A DNA stretch of 64,000 bases from Serratia quinivorans (GCF_946227985.1 NZ_CAMKGL010000001.1:930001-994000); one strand, 5' to 3'; shown: positions 29,038 through 38,901, counted from the stretch's first letter. Numbers and translations: made by a program. The notes: generated by a model not told the origin, from the letters alone.

Positions 29038-30228
29038 CTATTCCGCCTGGTTTTCGCTGAAGTGCTGTGTGTCACCCAGGGTTTGGCGTAAGCGGTTCTC
29101 CCAGGCATAGAGTGCCCCGGTGAGGATCACGTCCAGCGCCTGTGCCTGAGTCATCCCACTGTTAAACAACGGCTGCACGCTACGCGGAGTGAATTTTTCC
29201 GGCGTGCGGGTCAGGTCTGCAGCCACGCGGATCACCGCCTGGTAAACCGGGTTATCGGTGCTCTCCAGCCCATGATCAATATTGTCGAACAGGGCACTGA
29301 CCAATAAGTCATGCTCAATATCCTGCGCCACGGTGGAGGCACAGTAGCGGCTGCCGTTAATGCGGGAAACCGCCAGCGTCGCCAGTGCCTTCAGTCGCGC
29401 CGACAGGCCGTAGCCGTCGGCATTAATGCTGTTAAATACGCCGTTGCGCTCACGTAGCGCGGGGGCATCGTGGGCCAGCAGCAGATAATAAGACTCGCTG
29501 CGGGCGTCGGGGTGGCTTTGATCCAGCACGTCAAGCTGTTCAGCGCATGCTTCCTCAAGCACCACCGATGGCAGCCGTGCTTGCCATGTCTGTTCTTCTG
29601 TCGTGAAGGCCACACTTTCAGCATCCGCTATGTTCGGGAAACCGGGCACCACTCCCGTTGGCCGCCCGGCTAATGCGGCCACGCCGGCCACCACCCGCGC
29701 CTGATAGCTGACAAAGCCGATAATCTGCGAAAACGCCACAATATCCGCCGGGCTGAGCCCGACGTCGCTGAGCTGCTGCAATGCTTTCGGGCAAATCAGC
29801 GTCGGCTGACCGGCAAGCTGGCGGGCATATTGGGTGATTTGCGCCAGGCGAATATTGCTTTCACGCGAGGCATCAGGGCTGTACAGCGGGGCGAGGCGGG
29901 CAGCGTAATGGCTACAGAGGGATTGCACGCCGGTCACCTGAGCCACCGTCAGCGCAGTGCTGAGGCGGTCATAAGGTGACAATGTCACTGATCGCGTTAA
30001 TTCGACCCGATCCGGGAACAGTACGTGGTAACTGGCCAGCGAGGCGTTAAATACCCCGGCGCGTGCGGTCAGTGCTGTGTTCAGCGCTTCGTCGGCAAAA
30101 GCGCCCAGCCCCAGCAGGAAGCGATCGCGGATACCTGCCGCCTGGGGTTCCAGCGGCTGGTCACCGCGTACGCTGCTTTGGGTTTCGTGATACCACTGGG
30201 CATTATGTTGTCGACGTAGTAGTTCCAT
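29038..30228 (-). CDS. Tandem CMD/AhpD-like domain protein
   Basis: 396 residues, cytoplasmic. Two halves each look like an alpha-helical carboxymuconolactone-decarboxylase/AhpD domain: residues ~1-195 (PYDRLSTALTVAQVTGVQSLCSHYAARLA, given here in parts) and ~205-396 (LKALATLAVSRINGSRYCAS, then EHDLL). Only one cysteine per half is near the AhpD active-site position, so the CxxC peroxidase pair is missing. I recall TIGRFAM families named after Agrobacterium vitis Avi_7169 and Avi_7170 for such proteins, found beside flavin monooxygenases and ABC transporters; those partners are absent here. AAGGA precedes the ATG. An unusual leader with a small Cys-Cys peptide lies upstream. Confidence 0.8.
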   Translation of the reverse strand: MELLRRQHNAQWYHETQSSVRGDQPLEPQAAGIRDRFLLGLGAFADEALNTALTARAGVFNASLASYHVLFPDRVELTRSVTLSPYDRLSTALTVAQVTGVQSLCSHYAARLAPLYSPDASRESNIRLAQITQYARQLAGQPTLICPKALQQLSDVGLSPADIVAFSQIIGFVSYQARVVAGVAALAGRPTGVVPGFPNIADAESVAFTTEEQTWQARLPSVVLEEACAEQLDVLDQSHPDARSESYYLLLAHDAPALRERNGVFNSINADGYGLSARLKALATLAVSRINGSRYCASTVAQDIEHDLLVSALFDNIDHGLESTDNPVYQAVIRVAADLTRTPEKFTPRSVQPLFNSGMTQAQALDVILTGALYAWENRLRQTLGDTQHFSENQAE

Positions 30229-30329
30229 AGGGGATAGTCCTTAATCAAGCACAACGGCCACCGCTGCAAGAGGCAACGGCGGCAAGATAAAAAGGCAACC
30301 TGCCCGCAGAGGGGCACGGAATGGCAGGA
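30229..30329 (-). promoter_or_regulatory. Attenuator-like leader of the CMD gene
   Basis: On the minus strand, two bases after the small peptide stop, CCTGCC (30323-30328) can pair with GGCAGG (30299-30304), followed by TTGCCTTTTTAT. The GGGCA of the second arm can instead pair with TGCCC inside the loop. A third stem, GCCGCCG with CGGTGGC, lies between the T-run and the gene. Mutually exclusive hairpins plus a T-tract directly after a short reading frame is the layout of a transcription attenuator, though no function is shown. Confidence 0.4.
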
Positions 30330-30431
30330 TCAACGCTGACCGTCGCAACACAGTGCGTGGCCATAAACAGAGAAACCTGCGGCTAAAGCGAGCAAAAACT
30401 GCGCGAGTTGGCGATGGCGAGGGTTGTTCAT
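30330..30431 (-). CDS. Small 33-residue Cys-Cys peptide, candidate leader peptide
   Basis: ATG at 30429-30431, with AGGAT about ten bases upstream, opens a frame of 33 codons: a charged start (MNNPRHRQ), a hydrophobic core (LAQFLLALAAGFSVYG) and the tail HALCCDGQR. The shape is that of a short signal-like or leader peptide. Adjacent cysteine codons (TGT TGC) come five codons before the stop, and the stop is directly followed by hairpin-forming sequence and then the CMD gene. Either a secreted micro-peptide or a cysteine-sensing leader peptide is possible; it may also be chance. Confidence 0.4.
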   Translation of the reverse strand: MNNPRHRQLAQFLLALAAGFSVYGHALCCDGQR

Positions 30432-30701
30432 CAGTGCGATATCCTGTCGTTTAAGAAGCTCAACGTAGGGGATATCCTCACCGATTCGATTGACGAGATA
30501 AAATAATGTTAAGTGCTAATCAATAACTGAATGGAATAAAATATAATGAGATATAACAAAAATGTAATTTGTATTTGAGGATATTGGCTAAGCCAGTGCC
30601 GGGTAGATCAACAAGTCTGTCCGGCATGGCTTAAGCGGACGTCACCCTCTCCAGGGGGAGAGGGCCGGGGTGAGGGGCTCATGCATCTCAGGACCGAAAG
30701 A
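30432..30701 (-). other. Promoter region of the CMD leader and end of the sap operon
   Basis: 30470-30590 is very A+T-rich and is the probable promoter of the minus-strand leader peptide/CMD unit; no operator was recognised, although a LysR-type site would be a fair expectation. 30640-30680 holds the repeat described separately. Nothing else was seen. Confidence 0.4.
30645..30676. repeat. Intergenic palindrome CCCTCTCC/GGAGAGGG downstream of sapF
   Basis: CCCTCTCC (30645-30652) pairs with GGAGAGGG (30657-30664), followed by CCGGGGTGAGGGG. This sequence type recurs as short intergenic repeats in many bacterial genomes. It lies 26 bases past the end of the sap operon and may act as its 3' hairpin. 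Confidence 0.6.
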
Positions 30702-31514
30702 TCAGAACCTGCCGCCGTCGCGCCGCCAGGCGTCCGCGGTGAGGGCTTCACCGAAATGACTGGCGATCAGGCGTTTGGTCAGTTCGTGCAGCGGGGAAGC
30801 CAGTACTTCTGCAGTACTACCGCGTTCGACGATTTCCCCTTCGTGCATCACCATCACCTGATCGCTGATATGCTTCATCATGCCCAAATGCTGGGTCACG
30901 TAGATATAGGAGATGCCGTGTTTCTCCTGCAGCTCCAGCATCAGGTTGATAATCTGCGAGCGCATCGACATATCCAGCGAGGCCAGCGCCTCATCGGCAA
31001 CAATCACCTTGGGTTGCAGGATCAGCGCGCGGGCCAATGCCACTCGCTGTTTCTGGCCTGAGGCCAGCATGTGCGGGTAATAATTGGCGTGGTCCGGCAA
31101 CATGCCTACCTGGCGTAGCGTCTGGTTGATGTGCTGCTCGCGCTCCGGGGCGGCCATTTCGGTATTCAGCCGCAGCGGAGCGTCCAGCAGTTGGCCAATA
31201 CGCTGGCGAGGATTGAGTGAAGTGCTCGGATCCTGAAATATCATGCGAATGCGCTGGCTACGATAGCGATAGTCACCATAGTCAAGCCGATGATCGTCGA
31301 TCAGCAGTTCGCCGGATGAAGGCTCCACCATGCCGGACAGCATCTTGGCCAGCGTCGACTTACCGGAACCGTTCTCGCCGATGATAGCCAGCGTTTGTCG
31401 TTCACGCAGGGTAAAGCTGACCGATTTCACCGCCTCAACGTGCTGGCGGCGAAACAGCCCGGTGCGGTAGCGGTAAGTTTTGCTCAGATTACGCACTTCC
31501 AACAGCGTTTCCAT
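30702..31514 (-). CDS. sapF: Sap ABC transporter ATPase SapF
   Basis: 270 residues (E. coli 268). Walker A is GENGSGKSTLAKML and Walker B is PKVIVADEALASLD. The ABC signature is the degenerate LASGQKQR, as in E. coli. A C-terminal peptide-transporter-type extension is short. With SapD it powers the SapBC channel. The last gene of the sapABCDF operon, one base after sapD. In Salmonella and Haemophilus the system is tied to antimicrobial peptide resistance and potassium uptake; in E. coli SapBCDF has been shown to export putrescine. Confidence 0.96.
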   Translation of the reverse strand: METLLEVRNLSKTYRYRTGLFRRQHVEAVKSVSFTLRERQTLAIIGENGSGKSTLAKMLSGMVEPSSGELLIDDHRLDYGDYRYRSQRIRMIFQDPSTSLNPRQRIGQLLDAPLRLNTEMAAPEREQHINQTLRQVGMLPDHANYYPHMLASGQKQRVALARALILQPKVIVADEALASLDMSMRSQIINLMLELQEKHGISYIYVTQHLGMMKHISDQVMVMHEGEIVERGSTAEVLASPLHELTKRLIASHFGEALTADAWRRDGGRF

Positions 31515-31515
31515 G

Positions 31516-32508
31516 TTATTGCTCCTCCATGTTCAGCGGGAAGTGGCAGGCGAACAGGTGGTTTTTCACCGGGCGCAGGCGTGGTGTCTCAATACACTTT
31601 TTCTGTGCGTAAGGGCAACGCGGTCCCAGGCGGCAACCGATAGGTAAGTGCTCCAGGGACGGAATGGCACCCGGCAGGGTGTTGAGCCGGCTTTTATGCG
31701 GCAAGGCACGGCCGAAGTCCGGCATTGAGCGGATCAGCGCCTGGGTGTAAGGATGGTGCGGTGCGGCCAGCAGATCTTCGCACTGGGCGCTTTCCACCGT
31801 TTGGCCGCAGTACAGCACGTTGACCCGATCCGCCCATTTACTCATCATTTGCAAATCGTGGCTGATCAGCAAAATGGTGGTGTTGTTGTTTTGGTTCAGG
31901 CGCGCCAGCAGGCGGAAAATCTGCGCCTGAGTGGTCGGCTCCATGGCGTTGGTGGGTTCGTCGGCAATCAGCAGGCGCGGCTGATTGGCCAGGGCGATGG
32001 CGATCATCACTTTCTGGCATTCGCCGTCGGTCAGCTCATAGGGGAAGCTGCCCATGATGTCCTTGTGATCCTTGATACCTACGCGGTGCAGTAACTCAAT
32101 CGCGCGGCGTTTGCGCCAGTTAAAACGTTGCCACCAACGGCCCTTATAGGTCCAGCCAGGGATCGCCTGCGCCAACTGGCGGCCAATGCTTTCGGAGGGA
32201 TCCAGACAAGACTGCGGCTCCTGGAAAATCATCGAGACGTTATGCCCGACCAGTTTTCGCCGTTCACGCGGGGTCAGTTGCAGCAGGTCGATATCGTCAA
32301 AACGAAAACGGTCGGCGGTAACGCGCCAGTTGTCTTTGGTGACGCCGCAAATTGCCTTGGCAATCAAACTTTTGCCCGAACCGGATTCGCCCACCAAACC
32401 ACGGACTTCACCTTCGCTCAACGTCATGCTGACACGGTCAACCGCCTTGACCGGCCCTTCGGCCGTCATAAATTCAATCGTCAGGTTGCGGATATCAAGT
32501 AATGGCAT
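31516..32508 (-). CDS. sapD: Sap ABC transporter ATPase SapD
   Basis: 330 residues, like E. coli SapD. Walker [15 protein letters not shown], Walker [13 protein letters not shown], signature LTDGECQKV. The C-terminal oligopeptide-transporter domain carries a cysteine cluster ([15 protein letters not shown], then HLFACHFPL) that in Opp/Dpp ATPases can hold an iron-sulfur cluster. Its ATG shares one base with the sapC stop (32508), so translation is coupled. In E. coli SapD also supports Trk potassium uptake by providing ATP binding. Confidence 0.96.
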   Translation of the reverse strand: MPLLDIRNLTIEFMTAEGPVKAVDRVSMTLSEGEVRGLVGESGSGKSLIAKAICGVTKDNWRVTADRFRFDDIDLLQLTPRERRKLVGHNVSMIFQEPQSCLDPSESIGRQLAQAIPGWTYKGRWWQRFNWRKRRAIELLHRVGIKDHKDIMGSFPYELTDGECQKVMIAIALANQPRLLIADEPTNAMEPTTQAQIFRLLARLNQNNNTTILLISHDLQMMSKWADRVNVLYCGQTVESAQCEDLLAAPHHPYTQALIRSMPDFGRALPHKSRLNTLPGAIPSLEHLPIGCRLGPRCPYAQKKCIETPRLRPVKNHLFACHFPLNMEEQ

Positions 32509-33398
32509 TATTCCACCCCCGTATTGATTGCGCGGCGCATACCGTCGCCCAACAGGTTAACCAGCAGCACGCTGATCAGGATCGCGGCACCGGGCAGCAT
32601 CACCGTCCAGGGGGCGACATACACCAGTTCCAGTGAATCGCCGAGCATGGCTCCCCATTCCGGAGACGGGAGTTGTGCACCGAGATCGAGGAAGCCGAGC
32701 GCGGCAATATCCAGGATCGCCATCGACAGCGCGCGGGTGAATTCAGTCACCAGCACCGCCACAATATTGGGCATCACGGCATACCACAGGATCTGCAGCG
32801 TAGAGGCACCGTCCAGACGCACCGCGACCACGTATTCTTTTTCCAGCTCGTCGTGTACTGCGCTGTAGATAGTGCGCACCATGCGTGGCAATAACGCCAG
32901 CCACACGGCCAGCATGGCGTGTTCGAGCTTGGGCCCGAGGAACGCCACCACCACAATCGCCAGCAGCAGCGAAGGGATGGAGAGCAGGGTGTCGAGAATA
33001 TGATTGAGCACCGCAGAGCGAAAACCACGGGTGACGCCGGCAAATACCCCCAGGATCACCCCGACAACGGATGCGGCCACGGTGACCAGCAGTGCGGCAC
33101 CGTAAGTGGCGGCGGTACCGGCCAGCAGACGGCTGAGAATATCGCGGCCGAGGTCGTCAGTGCCCAGGAAGAAGGAAACGTTGCCGTAACGGGACCAGGA
33201 AGGTGGCAACAACTGATAGCCCAGGAACTGTTGATCGAGCGCATAAGGCGCCAGCAGGCTGCCGAACAGAGAAAGCAGCAGCAGCGCTATCACGCCGTAG
33301 AAACCAATCATCGCCAGCGCATCACCGTAAAAAATCCGCCAGGTGTAAAGCAGCGGACTCGGCATTTTCTTTTCGCGGTATACGTTATCTAAGGGCAT
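32508..33398 (-). CDS. sapC: Sap ABC transporter permease SapC
   Basis: 296 residues, the same as E. coli SapC. It has an N-terminal OppC-type extension with the first membrane segment, then a BPD-type permease domain with five more. The conserved coupling segment [21 protein letters not shown] (residues ~225-245) contains the EAA-like loop that contacts the ATPases. [20 protein letters not shown] is the OppC-like periplasmic signature. It overlaps sapB by 14 bases. Confidence 0.95.
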   Translation of the reverse strand: MPLDNVYREKKMPSPLLYTWRIFYGDALAMIGFYGVIALLLLSLFGSLLAPYALDQQFLGYQLLPPSWSRYGNVSFFLGTDDLGRDILSRLLAGTAATYGAALLVTVAASVVGVILGVFAGVTRGFRSAVLNHILDTLLSIPSLLLAIVVVAFLGPKLEHAMLAVWLALLPRMVRTIYSAVHDELEKEYVVAVRLDGASTLQILWYAVMPNIVAVLVTEFTRALSMAILDIAALGFLDLGAQLPSPEWGAMLGDSLELVYVAPWTVMLPGAAILISVLLVNLLGDGMRRAINTGVE

Positions 33399-34350
33399 AC
33401 CATTCCTTATGTTTCAGTGGGTTGGTGGCAGCGCCCAAGATATCGGCCAGCACGTTAATGGTGATCACCAGCGTGCCCACCACCATGACGCCGGCGGAGA
33501 TCGCCGCGTAATCCTGCTGGCGGATGGCGTTAATCATCCAGCGCCCGAGGCCCGGCCAGCTGAACACCACTTCGGTGATCATCGCCAGCGTCAGCATGGT
33601 GGAGAACTGCAGGCCCAGTTTGGGCACGATCGGCGGCAGTGCATTGTGCAGCACGTGGCGGCGGATGATGGTGAACCGGGACAGCCCACGGGTCGCGGCG
33701 GCTTTAATGTAGTTCTGGTTGAGCACGTCGTCGGTGCTGATACGCATCAGTCGCACCACCTCGGTGGTGGGGGCTACCGCCAGTGCGGCAATCGGCAGAA
33801 TCATATGGCGTAACGCGCTGCCAATCATTTCGCTGCGATAGGGCGAGTCAGACAGCCAGGCGTCAATCAGGGCAAAGCCGGTGATAGGTTTAACCTGATA
33901 CAGCAGATCGAAACGGCCGGAAACCGGCAGCCAACCGAGGTGCAGTGAGAAAAACAGCATCAGCAGCAGCGCCAGCCAGAACACCGGCATCGAGAAACCG
34001 AGCAGCGCAAAGGTACTGATGGCGGTGTCCTGCCATTTGCCACGCATCACGCCGGCAATGATTCCCAGGGGAATACCGATAAATAACGCCAGGGTGAAAG
34101 CCAGAATGCACAGCTCCATGGTCGCCGGGAACACTTCACGAAGTTGTTCGCTGATGGCCTGGCCGTTAATGCTGGAGACGCCAAAGTCCCAGTGCAACAG
34201 GCTGACAAAGTAAAACTGGTAGGCATCCAGCAAGGCGGCACCGTTCAGCGGGGCACGCGGTGTGAAATAGCTCAGGCTAAAGCTGACCAGCGTCAGGAAG
34301 AACAGCGTGATCAGCAGCAGCAGGCAACGGCGTAAGGTAAAGATAATCAC
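33385..34350 (-). CDS. sapB: Sap ABC transporter permease SapB
   Basis: 321 residues as in E. coli. GTG start: the sequence GTGA joins it to the sapA stop, so it is translationally coupled. It is an OppB-type permease with six predicted transmembrane helices. The N-terminal segment [20 protein letters not shown] is the first helix and [20 protein letters not shown] is near the EAA loop. It forms the transport channel with SapC. Confidence 0.95.
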   Translation of the reverse strand: MIIFTLRRCLLLLITLFFLTLVSFSLSYFTPRAPLNGAALLDAYQFYFVSLLHWDFGVSSINGQAISEQLREVFPATMELCILAFTLALFIGIPLGIIAGVMRGKWQDTAISTFALLGFSMPVFWLALLLMLFFSLHLGWLPVSGRFDLLYQVKPITGFALIDAWLSDSPYRSEMIGSALRHMILPIAALAVAPTTEVVRLMRISTDDVLNQNYIKAAATRGLSRFTIIRRHVLHNALPPIVPKLGLQFSTMLTLAMITEVVFSWPGLGRWMINAIRQQDYAAISAGVMVVGTLVITINVLADILGAATNPLKHKEWYALR

Positions 34351-35999
34351 TTTTTCGGCCCCTCCGCAGATTCACGGAACACGCCGGCAAATGACGCATT
34401 GCCGAACGGGCTCAGAACCAGTCCTTTGATGTCGTAACGATAGGCCTGCAGGCGCAATGAAGACGCCAGCGGCAACACCGGCAGTTGTTGTTCGAGAATT
34501 TTCTGCGCCTTCTGATAGCTTTCGATTCGCTGCGCCAACTGTTGTGACAGCAGGGCATTTTGCAGCACTTCGTCAAACCCCGGGTCACACCAGTGAGCAT
34601 AGTTGGTTTGTGAGCGGATTGCCGCGCAGCTCAGCAGCGGCCGGAAGAAACTGTCCGGGTCGTTACTGTCGGTGGCCCAGCCGGTCAGAGTCAGGTCGTG
34701 ATTCATCTCCATCAGCCGGGCTTCCTGGAAGCGACCCTCAACCGGCACGATGGTGACTTTGATCCCCACCTGGGCCAAATCGGCCTGGATCAGCTCGGCG
34801 GTTTTCAGCGGGCTGGGGTTGTAGGATTGCGACGCGGTAGGCACCCACAAGCGCAGGTTTAGTGACTCAATGCCTGCCTGTTTCAGCATTTCGCGTGATT
34901 TGGCCGGGTCAAACTCGGTGACGTGCGCATCATTGTCGTACGCCCACGAAGCGCGCGGCAAAATCGAAGCGGCAGTTTCTGCCGTGCCGTAGTAAATCGA
35001 CTGCATCAGACGCTGGTTATTGATTGCCAACGAAATAGCCTGACGGACTTTCAGGTTGTCCAGCGGCGGTTTGCGGGTGTTGAACGCCAGATAGGCGATG
35101 TTCATCCCCGGACGTAGCGTCAGGCGCAGACGCGGATCATCGCGCAGAATAGAAAGTTGGCTGGCGGCCGGATAGGCCAACACATCACACTCGCCGGTCA
35201 GCAGCTTCGACAACCGACCGGTGCCACCGGCACCCAGATCGATCACCACCTGCGGCATACGCGGTTTACCTTTCCAGTACAAATCGTTGCGTGCCAGACG
35301 AATGTATTGCCCGGAGCGGTATTCGTTCAGCAGGAAGGGCCCACTACCGACAGGTTCACGGTCGATCATCTCCTGGCGGCCCTCACGCGTCAGGTTGTCA
35401 GCGTATTCCGCCGACAGCACCGGCGCATAGTGGGTCGCGATATGCCACAGGAAGGAGGCGTCCGGCGCTTGCAGGCGGATCTCGACCGTGTACTCGTCGA
35501 GCTTCTTCACGCTTTGTACCGAATCGCCAAACTGCAGGCTGTCGAAGTACGGATACTCGCCGCCGTTGACGTCATGGTATGGGTGCTTCTGGTTAAACAC
35601 GCGCTCAAAGCTGAATACCACGTCGTCGGCGTTCAGTTTACGGGTCGGCGTGAACCAGGCGGTGGTCTGAAAGGGCACATCCTTACGCAGATGGAATCGG
35701 TAGGTCGCACCGTTATCCAGCACTTCCCAGCTTTGCGCTAGTTCGGGGATCAGCCGATAAGTATAGGGGTCAACATCCAGCAGACGGTCGTACAGCTGTG
35801 CGGCCAGGGTATCGACCGTCAGGCCGCTGCTGGCCATCTGCGGGTTAAAGGTGTTCAGTATGCCGCTGACACAATAGACAAAGCCGCTTTGGCGGATGTC
35901 CGGTAGCGGGGAGGCCGCGGCGGGCGCAGGAGGTGTTGAGGCCAGGGCGGTGCTCGCCAGGCAACTCAGCGACAAAATCCAAAGGGGTAAACCACGCAT
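34347..35999 (-). CDS. sapA: Sap system periplasmic peptide-binding protein SapA
   Basis: 550 residues (E. coli 547). The signal peptide is [20 protein letters not shown]. It is an OppA/DppA-type solute-binding protein (SBP_bac_5): [28 protein letters not shown] near the start (given in parts) and [20 protein letters not shown] in the second lobe. In pathogens it binds antimicrobial peptides or haem and delivers them to SapBCDF. It heads the operon; the promoter must lie in the short gap shared with folE2. Confidence 0.96.
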   Translation of the reverse strand: MRGLPLWILSLSCLASTALASTPPAPAAASPLPDIRQSGFVYCVSGILNTFNPQMASSGLTVDTLAAQLYDRLLDVDPYTYRLIPELAQSWEVLDNGATYRFHLRKDVPFQTTAWFTPTRKLNADDVVFSFERVFNQKHPYHDVNGGEYPYFDSLQFGDSVQSVKKLDEYTVEIRLQAPDASFLWHIATHYAPVLSAEYADNLTREGRQEMIDREPVGSGPFLLNEYRSGQYIRLARNDLYWKGKPRMPQVVIDLGAGGTGRLSKLLTGECDVLAYPAASQLSILRDDPRLRLTLRPGMNIAYLAFNTRKPPLDNLKVRQAISLAINNQRLMQSIYYGTAETAASILPRASWAYDNDAHVTEFDPAKSREMLKQAGIESLNLRLWVPTASQSYNPSPLKTAELIQADLAQVGIKVTIVPVEGRFQEARLMEMNHDLTLTGWATDSNDPDSFFRPLLSCAAIRSQTNYAHWCDPGFDEVLQNALLSQQLAQRIESYQKAQKILEQQLPVLPLASSLRLQAYRYDIKGLVLSPFGNASFAGVFRESAEGPKK

Positions 36000-36135
36000 A
36001 GAGGCTTCATGGGTTAATAAGCAATAGCCTTAGTGTATCGCACTCTGACGAACAGCCCAATCCATTGAGCAAAATGGCTGAGTTTTCTGCTACTTGATTG
36101 CACAATTCGCCGGCATTGGCAAAAAAGCCTAAATT

Positions 36136-36158
36136 GATATGTTATAACATAACAAAAT
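36136..36158. promoter_or_regulatory. Zur box upstream of folE2
   Basis: The central GTTATAACATAAC (36141-36153) fits the gammaproteobacterial Zur palindrome core GTTAT-N3-ATAAC perfectly. It overlaps the gap between a possible -35 (TTGATA, 36134-36139) and an A+T-rich -10 area (36156-36162), the position expected for repression in zinc-replete cells. The divergent sapA promoter might also be affected. Confidence 0.8.
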
Positions 36159-36204
36159 AATGTTACCTTTCTCTGGCAATGTATCAATAATCGCAAGGGG
36201 ATGT

Positions 36205-37134
36205 ATGAGCAAGGTTGAACTTCCACCAACCCAGCCGTTGCCGGATGCACAGGCCTGGCAGGGGGCAATGAGTGATGTCGGACTCGATTGGGTAGGGATG
36301 CAAGGGATCGCACTGCCGCTGGAGTTGGCGGGCAAACCGCTGATGGCAAAAGTGAATGCCGGGATCAATCTGCGTGCCAGTCACCATGGCGTGCGTGGAA
36401 TACATATGTCGCGCCTGTACCTAACGCTGGATGAACTGACTCAGGGCGAACTGACGCCGCAACGTATTGCTGACTCGCTGCGGGCTTTTCTGGCGTCGCA
36501 GCCGGAACACAGTGACAGTGCCAGCCTGAGTATCAGCGGCGAGCTGCTGTTGTCGCGCCCGGCGCTGCTGTCGGCACATCGCGGCTGGAAAGCTTATCCA
36601 CTGAAAATTGACGCCAGGCTCACCACCGGGTTAACCCTGTCGCTGACGGTGGGCGTGCCCTATTCCTCGACCTGTCCGAGTTCGGCAGCGCTAAGCCGCC
36701 AGCTGGCGCAGCAGCAGTTTCAATTTGATTTCGAACAGTCGCCGGACAACGTCAATCAACAGCAGGTTATTGACTGGCTGGGTGAACAGGGCATGCCTGG
36801 CACGCCGCATAGCCAGCGCAGTTGGGCCTGGGTGACGGTCACGCTCAATGCGGGCGAAGCCGAATTGCCGGTGGTCAATTTAATCGATCGCATCGAGCAT
36901 GCGCTGGGCACACCGCTGCAGACGTTGGTGAAACGTCAGGACGAGCAGGCATTTGCCCTGGCAAATGGCCAGAACCTGATGTTCTGTGAGGATGCTGCAC
37001 GCCGCTTGTATCGGATGCTGCGCAGTCAGTGCCACCACCGCGCTTTTTCATTGCGTGTGGAGCATCAGGAAAGCCTGCATGCCCACAATGCGGTGGCGGA
37101 ATTAAGCTGGCAGGAGGCTGAAAATGCTGCGTAA
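36205..37134 (+). CDS. folE2: GTP cyclohydrolase FolE2 (GCYH-IB)
   Basis: 309 residues from MSKVELPPTQ, with AAGGGG upstream. GCYH-IB makes 7,8-dihydroneopterin triphosphate for folate, like FolE, but can work with metals other than zinc, so bacteria induce it when zinc is scarce. Family motifs: GMQGIALPLELAGKP, RGIHMSRLYL, and VPYSSTCPSSAALS containing the active-site cysteine; the later histidine segment (RSQCHHRAFSLRVEHQESLH) is near the C-terminus. The Zur-type box upstream and the following genes match the zinc-starvation clusters known for this family. Confidence 0.95.
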   Translation: MSKVELPPTQPLPDAQAWQGAMSDVGLDWVGMQGIALPLELAGKPLMAKVNAGINLRASHHGVRGIHMSRLYLTLDELTQGELTPQRIADSLRAFLASQPEHSDSASLSISGELLLSRPALLSAHRGWKAYPLKIDARLTTGLTLSLTVGVPYSSTCPSSAALSRQLAQQQFQFDFEQSPDNVNQQQVIDWLGEQGMPGTPHSQRSWAWVTVTLNAGEAELPVVNLIDRIEHALGTPLQTLVKRQDEQAFALANGQNLMFCEDAARRLYRMLRSQCHHRAFSLRVEHQESLHAHNAVAELSWQEAENAA

Positions 37135-37684
37135 GAACCCCAGTGGTCATCTGCCACAGGTTTCACCGAAAGCCTACATCGATCCTACCGCCATTATTTG
37201 CGGCCGGGTGATTATCGAAGATTTTGTCTACGTCGGCCCCTATGCCGTGATCCGCGCGGACGAACTGAATGCGACCGGGGACATGGAGCCGATCATTATC
37301 GGTTCCCATTCCAATATTCAGGACGGCGTGGTGATCCACTCGAAAAGCGGCGCAGCGGTCACCATCGGCCGCTTCAGCTCCATTGCCCATCGAGCCATTG
37401 TCCACGGCCCGTGCCGCATTGAAGATCGGGTGTTTATCGGTTTTAACAGCGTGCTGTTCAACTGTCATATCGGTTCCGGCTGTGTGGTGCGCTACAACGC
37501 GGTGGTGGACGGCGTGACGTTGCCGGAAAACCTGTATATCCCGTCAACCGAGCGCGTCGGTGCCGACAGCGATCTGTCGCTTTACCCGCAGGTCGATCGC
37601 GGCGCACTGCAATTTTCTGAAGAAGTGGCCGCCACCAACGTTGAACTGGTGCGTGGTTACCAGGCATTACGCAATGAGTTTTGA
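37124..37684 (+). CDS. Gamma-carbonic anhydrase-like hexapeptide-repeat protein
   Basis: 186 residues; the ATG lies inside the end of folE2 (11-base overlap) with CAGGAGG upstream. Left-handed beta-helix hexapeptide repeats run through residues ~25-130 (IICGRVIIEDFVYVGPYAVI, VTIGRFSSIAHRAIV). Histidines in IVHGP and VIHSKS lie where gamma-class carbonic anhydrases bind metal, but the third ligand position is not clear. Homologues occur with folE2 and COG0523 genes in Zur regulons, where they are thought to replace zinc carbonic anhydrase. Acting as a carbonic anhydrase is inferred, not shown. Confidence 0.88.
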   Translation: MLRKNPSGHLPQVSPKAYIDPTAIICGRVIIEDFVYVGPYAVIRADELNATGDMEPIIIGSHSNIQDGVVIHSKSGAAVTIGRFSSIAHRAIVHGPCRIEDRVFIGFNSVLFNCHIGSGCVVRYNAVVDGVTLPENLYIPSTERVGADSDLSLYPQVDRGALQFSEEVAATNVELVRGYQALRNEF

Positions 37685-37696
37685 GTGAGGAACCCC

Positions 37697-38884
37697 ATGA
37701 ATCCATTACCCGTAACCGTGCTTTCCGGCTTTCTCGGCGCCGGTAAAACCACGGTGCTGAACCATATTCTGAATAATCGCCAGGGCATGCGCGTGGCGGT
37801 GATCGTCAACGACATGAGTGAAGTGAACATCGACGCCGCGCTGGTCGAGAACGAAGTCCAGCTCGACCGCCAGCAGGAAAAGCTGGTGGAGATGAGCAAT
37901 GGCTGCATTTGCTGCACGCTGCGTGAAGACCTGCTGATTTCGGTGCGCGAGTTGGCGCAGGCCGGCCGGTTTGATTATCTGCTGATCGAGTCCAGCGGTA
38001 TCTCCGAACCCTTACCGGTGGCAGAAACCTTCACCTTTGAGGACGAGCAGGGCGAAAGCCTGTCGCACTTCGCCCGTCTGGATACCCTGGTCACCGTGGT
38101 GGATGGGGTCAACTTTATCCAGCAATACCAGCAGGCGCAGTCGCTGCAGGAGGCGGGGCAAAGCCTGGGCGAGGATGATTTGCGTAGCGTGGCCGATCTG
38201 CTGATCGAACAGATTGAGTTCTGTGACGTGTTGTTAGTGAGTAAAACCGACTTGCTGACCCCGGAACAACAGGGCGAAGTGATGGCGCTGCTCGCCAGCC
38301 TGAACCCGGATGCCAAAATCATCGCTATCTCTCCCGGCAAACTGCCGCTGGAGGCGGTCTTAAACACCGGCAGCTTCAGCTTTGACAAAGCGCAGCAGGC
38401 TCCGGGCTGGCTTAAGGAGCTGCGCGGTGAACACCTGCCAGAAACGGAGAACTATGGTATCAGCAGCTTTGTTTATCGGGCGCGTCGACCTTTTGCACCG
38501 GATAAGTTCTATCGGGTGATCAACGGCGACTGGGGCGGTGGCAAACTGTTGCGTTCCAAAGGGTTTTACTGGTTGGCGACGCGTCCGCGTCAGGCCGGAC
38601 AGTGGAGCCAGGCCGGTGGCATCGCCCATTATGGGTTGGCGGGGACTTTCTGGCGCGCTATCGCACAAGAAAACTGGCCGCAGGATGAAGCGACCCAGGC
38701 ACAGATTATGGATAAGTGGGTGGAGCCTTTTGGCGATATGCGTCAGGAACTGGTGTTTATCGGGCAGAACCTGAAGCAGGCCGAAATAACCCGTTTGCTG
38801 GATGCCTGCCTGCTGAACGACGAGGAAATGGCGGCGGGTGTCGACTACTGGCATGCGATGGCCGATCCCTTCCCTGAGTGGTAA
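37697..38884 (+). CDS. COG0523 (CobW/ZigA-type) GTPase metallochaperone
   Basis: 395 residues from [11 protein letters not shown], with GAGGAA before the ATG. G3E-family P-loop GTPase: Walker [14 protein letters not shown], the metal-binding CxCC motif in [19 protein letters not shown], and the SKTD guanine motif. The C-terminal CobW_C domain starts near residue ~255 ([14 protein letters not shown]). Zur-controlled members deliver zinc to client enzymes during starvation. Its place behind folE2 and the carbonic-anhydrase homologue and the upstream Zur box support that subgroup, rather than the cobalamin CobW. Confidence 0.92.
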   Translation: MNPLPVTVLSGFLGAGKTTVLNHILNNRQGMRVAVIVNDMSEVNIDAALVENEVQLDRQQEKLVEMSNGCICCTLREDLLISVRELAQAGRFDYLLIESSGISEPLPVAETFTFEDEQGESLSHFARLDTLVTVVDGVNFIQQYQQAQSLQEAGQSLGEDDLRSVADLLIEQIEFCDVLLVSKTDLLTPEQQGEVMALLASLNPDAKIIAISPGKLPLEAVLNTGSFSFDKAQQAPGWLKELRGEHLPETENYGISSFVYRARRPFAPDKFYRVINGDWGGGKLLRSKGFYWLATRPRQAGQWSQAGGIAHYGLAGTFWRAIAQENWPQDEATQAQIMDKWVEPFGDMRQELVFIGQNLKQAEITRLLDACLLNDEEMAAGVDYWHAMADPFPEW

Positions 38885-38901
38885 TTGCACAATGACAGTG
38901 T

